Shown one piece after another: positions 16,802-23,940 of a DNA stretch of 44,308 nt (position 1 is its first letter; every line of letters starts with the position of its first letter). Origin of the DNA: an uncultured Bacilli bacterium (lineage in GTDB: Bacteria > Bacillota_I > Bacilli_A > RF39 > UBA660); the NCBI GenBank assembly GCA_947628785.1, contig CANRBE010000003.1, positions 1 through 44,308 of the forward strand. The letters are read 5' to 3'. The position numbers were made by a program, and so were the translations under genes. The notes beneath the pieces were generated by a model. That model was not told the DNA's origin. It saw only the letters and a list, made by a program, of their open reading frames with translations, and searched no databases.

Positions 16802-17444
16802 GATTTTTAAGTTTAAAATTAAAGATAAAACTTATAATAGCTACAATAATAGCACCGATTAATAATACTGAATAAGAAGAACCAGTTTTAGGGGCATCAT
16901 CTTTTTTATTTAATTCATCTTTCGTCCAAATTGTATCACCAGCTTTATTCTCTAAAGTAATACTTTTAGGATATATTTTAATTAATACAGTTTGTTCCAC
17001 TCCTTCCTTCCAAGTAAATACATATTTATAAGTCAAAGCTTCATCTTTTATAGCGGCATCATTTAATTTTTTTTCTGTAATACCAAAATAGTAATTACCA
17101 TCTTCTTCAACATTTTTTTTAGAACCTCCATTTACCGTAAAAGTTGCTTCACTAGCATCACTTGGTTTTGGAACATGAATACCTAGCCATGCGGCATTAT
17201 CTGGTCTTCCTTCATTATTAGAATTTAAATACTTCAAAGTAATCCCATTAGTCTTACCATATTCAACTAAAACAGATTTAGTACCATTATTAGTAATAAC
17301 TACATCTAATTTATCTCCTGTTCCCGATACAACAGAATCACTATTAGAAATATCTTTTATTGTTGAATATTCATCAGCTTTAACATTTTTAGTAAGTAAA
17401 AAACTAGTTACTAAAAAAGTCATTAAAAATACAAATTTTTTCAT
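16797..17444 (-). CDS. Cell-wall-anchored surface protein with APKTG sorting signal
   Basis: The 215-aa protein has a signal peptide (MKKFVFLMTF..., cleavage after VKA, residue 23), a beta-rich extracellular part, and a complete C-terminal sorting signal: DDAPKTG (residues 182-188), a hydrophobic stretch, and a basic tail ending FKLKNQ. APKTG is a variant of LPXTG/NPxTG motifs recognised by sortases, so it should be cleaved between Thr187 and Gly188 and joined to peptidoglycan. The class B sortase at 14178-14960 is the obvious partner. No named domain is recognised in the exposed part. Confidence 0.87.
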   Translation of the reverse strand: MKKFVFLMTFLVTSFLLTKNVKADEYSTIKDISNSDSVVSGTGDKLDVVITNNGTKSVLVEYGKTNGITLKYLNSNNEGRPDNAAWLGIHVPKPSDASEATFTVNGGSKKNVEEDGNYYFGITEKKLNDAAIKDEALTYKYVFTWKEGVEQTVLIKIYPKSITLENKAGDTIWTKDELNKKDDAPKTGSSYSVLLIGAIIVAIISFIFNFKLKNQ

Positions 17445-17519
17445 TTTTTCACCTCTTTTTAAAACTTATTTAAAAAAAGAGAAAAATAGAACAAAAAAAG
17501 AGAAATTAAATTCCCATAG

Positions 17520-18290
17520 TTAAAGTTTTTTTAAAGTCAAACCTCCCGATATAACAATTCCTTCTCCTGTTATATAAGAGGAATCATCACTAGCTAAAAA
17601 AACAGAAAGGGCTCCAACTTCTAAAGCATCACCTAATCTTTTCATCGGTATAGCTTTACTAATTCCATCAATTACTGCACTTGGATTAGTTGGATTAGAT
17701 AACTTAGCCATATTTTCAACCATTGGTGTATAAATATATCCTGGCAATATTGCATTTACTCTAATTCTAGAACTAGCAAGTTCAACCGCTAAAGATTTAG
17801 TTAATCCTAATAATGCAGCTTTAGTCATAGCGTAAGCTACCTCACCACTATCTGAAACACTTACACCTGTTACACTTGATAAATTAATAATACTACCACC
17901 TTTTTCTTTTAAATAAGGTAGACAAGCTTTTGTAACATTCCAAGTACCTTTGATATTAATATCAATATGAAAATCTCTAACTTCATCGGTCATAAGTTGG
18001 AAGGGTTCTAACTTACATACTCCAGCATTATTAACTAAAATATCAATATGACCATATTTTTCTTTAACTTGATTAACACAAGCATTAATCATTTGTTCAT
18101 TTCTAATATCTACTTGATAAGCTAAAACATCAATACCTTGGTTTTTAAATTCACTTACTACTTCAGGTAAAGTATTTGAATAATCTAATATAACAACATT
18201 TGCTCCTTCATTTACAAAAGATTTTACTATACCAAGTCCATTACCCATAGCTCCCCCTGTTACAATCGCAACTTTTCCTTGTAATTTCAT
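17520..18290 (-). CDS. SDR-family oxidoreductase (FabG/glucose dehydrogenase-like)
   Basis: The ATG at 18290 follows AAAGGA and starts MKLQGKVAIVTGG, the usual classical SDR start; the upstream in-frame extension is not needed. The 256-aa product has the NAD(P) loop TGGAMGNGLG (residues 11-20), NNAG (87-90), the catalytic Ser in NLSSVTG (about 138-139), YAMTK (Tyr153, Lys157) and PGYIYTPM. D36 after the second strand (VVILDYS) suggests NAD rather than NADP. The substrate cannot be told from sequence; sugars, acyl-ACP or polyols are possible. It follows dnaE after 56 bases and may be co-transcribed. Confidence 0.9.
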   Translation of the reverse strand: MKLQGKVAIVTGGAMGNGLGIVKSFVNEGANVVILDYSNTLPEVVSEFKNQGIDVLAYQVDIRNEQMINACVNQVKEKYGHIDILVNNAGVCKLEPFQLMTDEVRDFHIDINIKGTWNVTKACLPYLKEKGGSIINLSSVTGVSVSDSGEVAYAMTKAALLGLTKSLAVELASSRIRVNAILPGYIYTPMVENMAKLSNPTNPSAVIDGISKAIPMKRLGDALEVGALSVFLASDDSSYITGEGIVISGGLTLKKL

Positions 18291-18346
18291 AAATTTATCC
18301 TTTCTACTTTTTATTATAACTTTTTTTAGTAAAACCATGTATTAAT

Positions 18347-21280
18347 TTAAAGCTTTTTTATTTCATTTACAATAATTTGATATTTTTCAAATCGTCTTTC
18401 TACTTTACCAGATACTAAAATAATATCATCTATTTGAATATCAAAATATTTAGAAAAGATTTTAGGAAAAAGAATAAAATCCATATTATCCATTTCATCT
18501 TCACCAGTTATAAAACACATATTTTCTTTGTTTTTAGTTTGAATTACTCTAAAATTTTTAACCATGATAATCGTTTTAATATTTTGGTTAAAATATTTTG
18601 GTAAATCTTTTAAGCTTAAAGTATTTTGATAGATAGAACGATATTTAGTAACAGGATTATTAGTAAAATAAAAGCCAAAAACTTCATATTCTTTTTCCAT
18701 AATTTCTTTTGTTTGATACTCATCAAAATATTGTATATCTGGTCTTAAAGCATATTCTTCATCAATATCTTTAAGTAGTTCTCCATAATTGATAATAATA
18801 TCTAAATTAGATTTAATCGTTTTTCTGTTTAAACCAAACTCATCAAAACATCCAGCATCTATCAAACTAATTAAAACTTTTTTATTAACTGTTTTAGAAT
18901 ACATTCTTTTAATAAAATCATAAATATCTTTAAATAAACCTTTTTTTCTTTCTTCTACTATTAGGATTGCTACTACATCACCAACATTTTTAATATTGTT
19001 TAAAGGATATCTCAAACTATTTTTTTCGACTATATAACTAGTTCCACTATGATTAATACTAGGTTTTAAAACATTTAAATTATTGCATTTACATTCGTAA
19101 ATATAATCTTTAGTAGTTTTACTTCTACCTATAGAATTATTCATAATATTTTTCATAAAGTAAGCTTGATAATGAGCTTTTAAATAAGCCAGTTTATAAG
19201 CGATAAAAGCATAAGCAACTGAATGAGAACGATTATAACCATATTCGGCAAATTTTAAAAGTAAATCACTAACTTTTTTTACTGTATCTTTTTTATAACC
19301 TTTATTAATAGCTCGTCTAGTAAACTCTTCTAACTCTTTTTTCATCAGTTCATCTTTTTTCTTACTGATGGCTTTTCTTAAAATATCGGCTTCCCCTAAA
19401 GTGTAATCAGCCATCACATGAACTATCTGCATGATTTGTTCTTGATAAATAATAATACCATAAGTAGGTTTTAAAATAGCTTCTAAGGAAGAATCAATAT
19501 AATCCACCTTTTCAATACCTTGTTTTCTTTTTATATAAGTAGGGATAGATTTCATCGGTCCTGGTCGATAAAGGGCTAAAGCCGCAAAAATATCTTCAAA
19601 ACAATTAGGTTTTAACTTTCTTAAAAAATCTCGCATTCCTTCTTTTTCAAATTGAAATATCCCAATTGTATTAGCTGTTTTAAAAATATCTAAAGTTTTC
19701 TTATCATTCAAAGGTATTTTATCTAAATCTATTTTAATCCCACTATTTTTTAAATCTTTAACTATTTGACTTATGATAGTTAAATTTTTTAAGCCTAAAA
19801 AGTCCATTTTTAAAAGACCTAAATCTTCTAAGTATTCCATCGAATAACCAGATAAATACATACTTTTAGTACTGACTAAAGGAATATAATTATCTAAATC
19901 TTTACTAGATATTATAATACCAGCAGCATGTGAACTTATATTTTTTTTGATATTTTCTAATTTTAAAGCAACCTTAAATAAAGTATTAAAATAAGGTTTA
20001 GAATTAATATAATTTCTTAATTTACTATTTTTTTGATAATTATCCATCAAAGATAAATTTTTATGATTTTCATCTTTATCTTTCAACATACTACAAATAA
20101 TATCAGTTTCTTTAGGAGATATTTCCATAACCCTAGCTACATCTCTAATTACTAATTTTGGTTTTAAAGTGATATAAGTAATAATACCTGAAACTCTTTT
20201 TTTACCATATTTATTTATACAGTAATCAATCACCTCATTTCTTCTTGTATCTTCAATATCCATATCAATATCAGGCATACTAATTCGCATAGGATTTAAA
20301 AATCTTTCAAACAAAAGTCCATAAATAATTGGGTCAATATCAGTTATTCCTAAAAGATAAGCAACCAATGAACCCGCTGCACTTCCTCTGGCATGACATA
20401 AAATATCATTTTTCCTTGCATAATTAACATAATCCCAAACAACTAAAAAGTAATTAGAAAACCCCATTTTAGATATAACTTCTAATTCTTTTTTTAGTCT
20501 TTCAACATATATTTGATAAGTATTACTACCAAATCTTTTCTTCATTCCTTCAATACAAAGTTTTTTTAAATAAGTAAAAGCATCTAAAGATAAAGTATCA
20601 AAAACAGGAAGTAAAGTTTTATCACATGGTATAGTAATATCACAGTTATCAATTATTTCTTCGGTATAAGTCTTATATTCAACCATCCAATCTTCATTTA
20701 AATTATATTTAATAAAAGCATTAATAAGTGAATATTTATAAGTTTTATCTAAAGTAATACCTTTTTTTATAGCTTCTAAGTAAGGGACATAATTTAAATC
20801 ATCTATTTGAATAGAATTGATAAGAGGAATATATATAGTTTTTTCTTTTACTTTATTTTTTTCTTCTTCTTTAGTTACTCCCACATAAAACATTTCAAAA
20901 TAATGTTTTATTTTATCTAAAATTTGAAGACTAGAAATAGGTAAAATACAAATTAAATTATCACAATTTTTTAAAATAAAATCTAAAGTTAAAGTTTTAG
21001 AGGATAATAATGTAGATATTTTAGTTAGTTGTTGATATCCTTTGTAATTTTTCGCATACAAAAGTAAATTTAAATCATCTATTTTTACATCTAAACCGAT
21101 AATAGGTTTAATACCATTATCAAGACAAGCTTTATAAAATTCCATTACGCCATATAAAGTATCATCACAAATAGCTAAAGCTTTTAAATTATTTTCCTTA
21201 GCTATATTTATAAGCTTTGGAATTGTTATCATACTACTAAGTAAAGTATTTTCGGTTTTGACATAAAATGGTGTATACAT
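18347..21280 (-). CDS. dnaE: DNA polymerase III subunit alpha, DnaE type (short)
   Basis: C-family replicative polymerase of 977 aa, about 120-140 residues shorter than typical bacterial DnaE. It has a degenerate PHP domain at the N terminus: YVKTENTLL stands where the family has HxHSxxSLLD, so the metal-binding His residues are gone. The catalytic palm carries PDIDMDIEDTRR (about 337-348), preceded by CHARGSAAGSLVAYLLGI; later blocks FQFEKEGMRDFLRKLKP and YRPGPMKSIPTY are standard; a helix-hairpin-helix region follows, and the C terminus ends in an OB fold (IIMVKNFRVIQTK to the end). In Firmicutes DnaE is the lagging-strand or primer-extending polymerase beside PolC. Start follows GGAGG. Confidence 0.95.
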   Translation of the reverse strand: MYTPFYVKTENTLLSSMITIPKLINIAKENNLKALAICDDTLYGVMEFYKACLDNGIKPIIGLDVKIDDLNLLLYAKNYKGYQQLTKISTLLSSKTLTLDFILKNCDNLICILPISSLQILDKIKHYFEMFYVGVTKEEEKNKVKEKTIYIPLINSIQIDDLNYVPYLEAIKKGITLDKTYKYSLINAFIKYNLNEDWMVEYKTYTEEIIDNCDITIPCDKTLLPVFDTLSLDAFTYLKKLCIEGMKKRFGSNTYQIYVERLKKELEVISKMGFSNYFLVVWDYVNYARKNDILCHARGSAAGSLVAYLLGITDIDPIIYGLLFERFLNPMRISMPDIDMDIEDTRRNEVIDYCINKYGKKRVSGIITYITLKPKLVIRDVARVMEISPKETDIICSMLKDKDENHKNLSLMDNYQKNSKLRNYINSKPYFNTLFKVALKLENIKKNISSHAAGIIISSKDLDNYIPLVSTKSMYLSGYSMEYLEDLGLLKMDFLGLKNLTIISQIVKDLKNSGIKIDLDKIPLNDKKTLDIFKTANTIGIFQFEKEGMRDFLRKLKPNCFEDIFAALALYRPGPMKSIPTYIKRKQGIEKVDYIDSSLEAILKPTYGIIIYQEQIMQIVHVMADYTLGEADILRKAISKKKDELMKKELEEFTRRAINKGYKKDTVKKVSDLLLKFAEYGYNRSHSVAYAFIAYKLAYLKAHYQAYFMKNIMNNSIGRSKTTKDYIYECKCNNLNVLKPSINHSGTSYIVEKNSLRYPLNNIKNVGDVVAILIVEERKKGLFKDIYDFIKRMYSKTVNKKVLISLIDAGCFDEFGLNRKTIKSNLDIIINYGELLKDIDEEYALRPDIQYFDEYQTKEIMEKEYEVFGFYFTNNPVTKYRSIYQNTLSLKDLPKYFNQNIKTIIMVKNFRVIQTKNKENMCFITGEDEMDNMDFILFPKIFSKYFDIQIDDIILVSGKVERRFEKYQIIVNEIKKL

Positions 21281-21320
21281 ATTAAAACCTCCAATTTTAG
21301 TATACTATATTTTTTTTTTT

Positions 21321-21349
21321 TTGACTATAAATTATAGATATGATATATT
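21321..21349 (+). promoter_or_regulatory. Sigma-A promoter of the unknown gene at 21368
   Basis: TTGACT (21321-21326), exact 17-base spacer, TATATT (21344-21349) with TGA before the -10. Confidence 0.75.
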
Positions 21350-21367
21350 AATTTTAGGGAGGTATGT

Positions 21368-22321
21368 ATGCATCAAATAAGTAAAGTATTAGAAAATAAA
21401 AAAACAAAAGATAAAATTTTGATAAAATTTGAAGGAATAGAAAAGAAAAAAGATTTAGATTTAAATAAGATAGATAATTTGTTAGAAATTAGTTTAGAAA
21501 ATAAATTATGTAATTATAATGATATACCTAATATAGTATCTTTAGTTAAAACAATTTTAAAAGATTTTGATGAACAATATTTATTAATATCTTCTTCATC
21601 TGATTTTAAAGGTATAGAAAATTTTTATATTGTCGATTATATTAAAACTGATTTAAATAAATTTGCGATATATAAAAAACCTGATTTTTTTAATTCAGCT
21701 TTATTTGAATATCAAAAAAATAAGGAAATAAAATTTTCTATTAGTTTAGAACTTTCTAATAATTATAAAGAATTTTTTGATAAAAATGTTGATATTTTAG
21801 AAAAATTAAAAAAATTAGAACCTAAAAAGTTAGATGATGAAAGTAAACTTATCTGTCAGTTATATCAAATATTTTATAATGAAGCACCTGATTTTAGTAA
21901 GGATGAGACATTAAATAGAATTCAAAATATGGCTGTTATTTTATCTAGTTTTAACATTCACCTAAATTCTGATTATTATTTTAAAGTCGCCAAAGATAAA
22001 ATTATATCTTATCCATTACAAGTAAAAATAAATGATTTATTACCATTTGGTTTAATAGATAAAATCGATGAACCACTTGTTTTAAATAAAAAAATTATTG
22101 AAAAGATTAAAATAATTGGTGAAGAGATAAAAAACAAAACTAATTATGATTTAGACAAACTAAATAATTTAAGTTATCTTATTCATATTGCTCATTATAA
22201 TTTAAATAATACGGATAAAGAAACTATAAAAAAATATAATAAGGATAATAAATTTACTACTGAAGAAATAGAATATAATATTGGAATAATCCAAAAAACC
22301 TATCTAAAACTTAAAAATTAA
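21368..22321 (+). CDS. Hypothetical cytosolic protein (317 aa)
   Basis: No family is recognised. The protein is rich in Lys, Asn, Asp and Ile, with no signal peptide or membrane segment. The first half alternates short beta-type stretches (KILIKFEGI, YLLISSSSDF, FYIVDYIKT); the second half is helical (for example KKIIEKIKIIGEEIKNKTN). The ATG at 21368 has AGGGAGG five bases upstream and a near-consensus promoter, so expression is likely. It is transcribed divergently from dnaE and in the same direction as rpmB, which has its own promoter. Confidence 0.75.
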   Translation: MHQISKVLENKKTKDKILIKFEGIEKKKDLDLNKIDNLLEISLENKLCNYNDIPNIVSLVKTILKDFDEQYLLISSSSDFKGIENFYIVDYIKTDLNKFAIYKKPDFFNSALFEYQKNKEIKFSISLELSNNYKEFFDKNVDILEKLKKLEPKKLDDESKLICQLYQIFYNEAPDFSKDETLNRIQNMAVILSSFNIHLNSDYYFKVAKDKIISYPLQVKINDLLPFGLIDKIDEPLVLNKKIIEKIKIIGEEIKNKTNYDLDKLNNLSYLIHIAHYNLNNTDKETIKKYNKDNKFTTEEIEYNIGIIQKTYLKLKN

Positions 22322-22331
22322 CTAACTTTGT

Positions 22332-22360
22332 TTGACTTATTCTTTAGTTTATGGTAAAGT
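22332..22360 (+). promoter_or_regulatory. Sigma-A promoter of rpmB
   Basis: TTGACT (22332-22337), 17-base spacer, TAAAGT (22355-22360) with an extended TGG. Confidence 0.7.
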
Positions 22361-22393
22361 TATTTGGTAGATATTTATTTAAGGAGGGATAAT

Positions 22394-22594
22394 ATGGCAA
22401 AAAAAGTAACAAGTAAAACACCCCTATTTGGAAATAGACGTTCAAAATCTTATCGAGCTACTAGACATGCTCAAAAACCAAACTTACAAAAAGTAACACT
22501 AGCTAATGGTGAAAAAGTAATCATGAGTGCTAGAGAATTAAGAACTTTAAAAAAAATAAATGCCAGTAAAGAAATCAATGAAGTAGCTGCTTAA
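22394..22594 (+). CDS. rpmB: 50S ribosomal protein L28
   Basis: The 66-aa product starts MAKKVTSKTPLFGNRRSKS and contains KPNLQKV, the conserved L28 core; the ATG at 22394 has AAGGAGG eight bases upstream. The C-terminal VIMSARELRTLKKI is standard. It lacks the Cys pair found in zinc-binding L28 forms, so it is a zinc-independent version. Monocistronic, with its own promoter and terminator. Confidence 0.96.
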   Translation: MAKKVTSKTPLFGNRRSKSYRATRHAQKPNLQKVTLANGEKVIMSARELRTLKKINASKEINEVAA

Positions 22595-22610
22595 ATAAGC
22601 AGTTTTTTTC
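22588..22610 (+). terminator. rpmB terminator
   Basis: CTGCTT-AAAT-AAGCAG followed by seven T; the TAA stop is part of the hairpin. Confidence 0.92.
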
Positions 22611-22666
22611 TATTTAAAATTGTAATTTAAAAAATAATGTGTTAGAATAACTAATCAGGTGATACT

Positions 22667-23155
22667 ATGAAAATATTAAAAATATTTAAGCAAATTAGAC
22701 AAGAATTATTAATTATCAAACCAGAATTTAAACTAGCTCATTTAAAAAATAAAATTGAAATTGAAAAAAGAAACTATCATAAATTAAAAAAAGATAAAGA
22801 AGAATGGATAAATAGTGATACGTTAGTTTCTTTAAATAACTGTTATATTCTAAAAAATAAAGACAATTTTTATATTGTTATTAAACATTTTTCTGAATTA
22901 AATGAAAAGGTTCCAATTGAAAAATGGGATGGTAATTATACAGGTTATTTAAAGGATATTTTTACTAACAACACTATTTGTCATTTTAAACAAACTATTA
23001 ATTACAAAAAAGAAAGTTTTGATTTTAATATATTATCAAAGAAATATTCAAATTATGAATTAGTTCCTATTTTAGATTATTTAGATGTTAATGATATCAA
23101 CAACAATCAAATACTAATGTCTAAATTAAAGGAATTATATATTAAAAACAAATAA
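22667..23155 (+). CDS. Hypothetical protein (162 aa)
   Basis: I do not recognise a family. The product starts with a basic helical region (MKILKIFKQIRQELLIIK, residues 1-50 very Lys-rich and possibly coiled), followed by a beta-type part (CYILKNKDNFYIVIKHF) and ends ELYIKNK. There are no membrane segments. AGGTGAT lies just before the ATG. Immediately after the stop comes a hairpin that is a near copy of the terminator in the antisense-RNA cassette 300 bases downstream, so the gene adjoins that cassette. Confidence 0.7.
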   Translation: MKILKIFKQIRQELLIIKPEFKLAHLKNKIEIEKRNYHKLKKDKEEWINSDTLVSLNNCYILKNKDNFYIVIKHFSELNEKVPIEKWDGNYTGYLKDIFTNNTICHFKQTINYKKESFDFNILSKKYSNYELVPILDYLDVNDINNNQILMSKLKELYIKNK

Positions 23156-23160
23156 CAAAA

Positions 23161-23197
23161 AAATACCATTTTTCTAAATGAATTTGGTATTTTTTTA
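23161..23197 (+). terminator. Terminator hairpin A1, near-copy of the cassette hairpin at 23472-23503
   Basis: AAATACCA (23161-23168) pairs with TGGTATTT (23185-23192), then a T-run. Its loop (TTTTTCTAAATGAATT) is almost identical to that of hairpin A2 (TTTTCCTAAATGAATT), and the one differing stem pair changes from A-T to G-C on both arms. Confidence 0.8.
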
Positions 23198-23200
23198 CTT

Positions 23201-23219
23201 TACTATTATTGTCGATTTT
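23201..23219 (+). repeat. Direct repeat flanking cassette A (left copy)
   Basis: TACTATTATTGTCGATTTT; the right copy, with one mismatch, is at 23606-23624. The right-hand part, ATTGTCGATTTTT followed by CGAACG, also opens cassette B at 41831. Confidence 0.7.
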
Positions 23220-23245
23220 TACCGAACGCTTTTTCGTATTTTTTA

Positions 23246-23275
23246 TTGACTTTTTAGTTTACTTTATGTTAACAT
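23246..23275 (+). promoter_or_regulatory. Putative sense promoter of cassette A
   Basis: TTGACT (23246-23251), 18-base spacer, TAACAT (23270-23275) with an extended TGT. The RNA would begin near 23282, just before AGACATAC, which is complementary to the mRNA 3' end. Confidence 0.5.
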
Positions 23276-23319
23276 ATTTTATCAAGACATACTCTATCGT
23301 CCAGGGGGTCGGTATTTTC

Positions 23320-23349
23320 CCTTTTTATTTTAAATTTAAAATAGAAAGG
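23320..23349 (+). promoter_or_regulatory. Shine-Dalgarno-sequestering hairpin of cassette A
   Basis: A 30-base self-complementary segment: CCTTTTTATTTTA pairs along its whole length (13 bp, one G-T) with TAAAATAGAAAGG, four-base loop. The 3' arm contains AAAGG, the ribosome site of the small ORF at 23355. Confidence 0.75.
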
Positions 23350-23354
23350 TGATG

Positions 23355-23450
23355 ATGCTTATTAGATTTTACTTTATAAGTTTTAATAAATATAATAAAA
23401 AACCAAGATTTAACATCTTAGAGTTTATTTATCATCAGTGTTTATTTTAG
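23355..23450 (+). CDS. Candidate small peptide of cassette A (31 aa)
   Basis: The short ORF starts at the second of two adjacent ATGs (23352, 23355), five bases after AAAGG. The peptide starts MLIRFYFISFNKY and ends IYHQCLF; it is basic and aromatic, with no clear membrane helix, unlike the cassette B peptide. The 3' part of the ORF shares an ACATCTTAG stretch with the cassette B ORF, which hints at distant homology. Support for translation comes from the position: it directly follows a perfect hairpin over its ribosome site, and the same arrangement exists in cassette B. By analogy it may be the toxin of a type I toxin-antitoxin pair, but the coding claim is uncertain. Confidence 0.45.
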   Translation: MLIRFYFISFNKYNKKPRFNILEFIYHQCLF

Positions 23451-23471
23451 CAAAAATAAATAAACAACGAA

Positions 23472-23510
23472 AAATACCGTTTTCCTAAATGAATTCGGTA
23501 TTTTTCCTTT
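23472..23510. terminator. Bidirectional terminator hairpin A2 of cassette A
   Basis: AAATACCG (23472-23479) pairs with CGGTATTT (23496-23503). T-rich tracts follow on both strands, so it can end both the small-ORF mRNA and the antisense RNA. Confidence 0.75.
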
Positions 23511-23523
23511 AAACAAAACAAAA

Positions 23524-23555
23524 GGGAAAATACCACTTGGGTATGTCTCTTTTTA
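23524..23555 (+). promoter_or_regulatory. 3' segment of cassette A complementary to its own 5' leader
   Basis: GGGAAAATACC (23524-23534) is the exact complement of GGTATTTTCCC (23311-23321), and GTATGTCT (23541-23548) of AGACATAC (23285-23292). The two pairs are nested, so read-through mRNA can close into a 5'-3' panhandle. ATACC/GGTAT plus a T-rich tail here may be a second terminator. Confidence 0.6.
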
Positions 23556-23605
23556 TGAAGTTTCCTTCATAAATTAATAATATCATAATTTTTTACTTTA
23601 GCAAG

Positions 23606-23624
23606 TACTATTATTGTCAATTTT
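23606..23624 (+). repeat. Direct repeat flanking cassette A (right copy)
   Basis: TACTATTATTGTCAATTTT, 18 of 19 bases identical to 23201-23219; both copies are preceded by TTTTTTACTTTA-like sequence. The stretch from here to about 23,785 is AT-rich and I see nothing else supportable in it. Confidence 0.65.
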
Positions 23625-23790
23625 GGTAAACATTTTTAAATTTATTTTTTTTGAATTATCTTTATCAAAATTTTTATCTAAACATCTTAATCATTTTTTA
23701 TTGTTCTTTACATGTTATTATTAAAATCAATACTTGTTTTAGAATATGTTACACCAATACCTTTTTTAAAAATAATTAGTTTAAATAGTA

Positions 23791-23813
23791 AAAGAGGAAA
23801 ATTTCCTCTTTTT
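23791..23813. terminator. Hairpin terminator, probably ending the yihY transcript
   Basis: Stem AAAGAGGAA/TTCCTCTTT (9 bp, 3-base loop) with T-runs on both strands. No plus-strand gene precedes it, so it more likely ends the minus-strand yihY message. Confidence 0.6.
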
Positions 23814-23913
23814 GCATTACCAAAATAAATACTTATTAGTTCACCGTAAAACTACATTGGTACTTCATGTAGTCTGCTAGATAAATAGTGGTAATACCTA
23901 TTTATCTATTTTT
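23812..23913 (+). ncRNA. Candidate small RNA with two hairpins (about 70 nt)
   Basis: TTGCAT (23812-23817), 16-base spacer, TATTAG (23834-23839) could start an RNA near 23845. It would hold two hairpins, ACTACAT/ATGTAGT (23851-23873) and AGATAAATAG/CTATTTATCT (23879-23907), the second followed by ATTTTT. Both nine-base loops begin TGGTA. It would be antisense to the 3' untranslated region of yihY. The promoter is weak. Confidence 0.35.
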
Positions 23914-23940
23914 AACATACTCAATTTTAAAAAAAATATT

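Larger units (their letters stand above)
23466..23571 (-). ncRNA. Putative antisense RNA of cassette A
   Basis: Minus-strand promoter TTGCTA (23599-23604), 16-base spacer, TATTAT (23577-23582) with extended TGA. The RNA would start near 23571 with the hairpin TTATGAAG-GAAA-CTTCATAA and end at AAATACCG...CGGTATTT (23472-23503) plus five T, about 105 nt. It is fully antisense to the 3' part of the cassette A mRNA. Its terminator arm is also complementary to the leader, because TCGGTATTTT (23495-23504) is repeated at 23309-23318. Confidence 0.6.

Noticed and set aside
23841-23913. T-box-like or tRNA-like element because of TTGGTAC and two stable stems
   Set aside because: No T-box motif, no specifier loop, no acceptor or D/T-loop signatures, and no downstream plus-strand gene; kept only as a weak small-RNA candidate.
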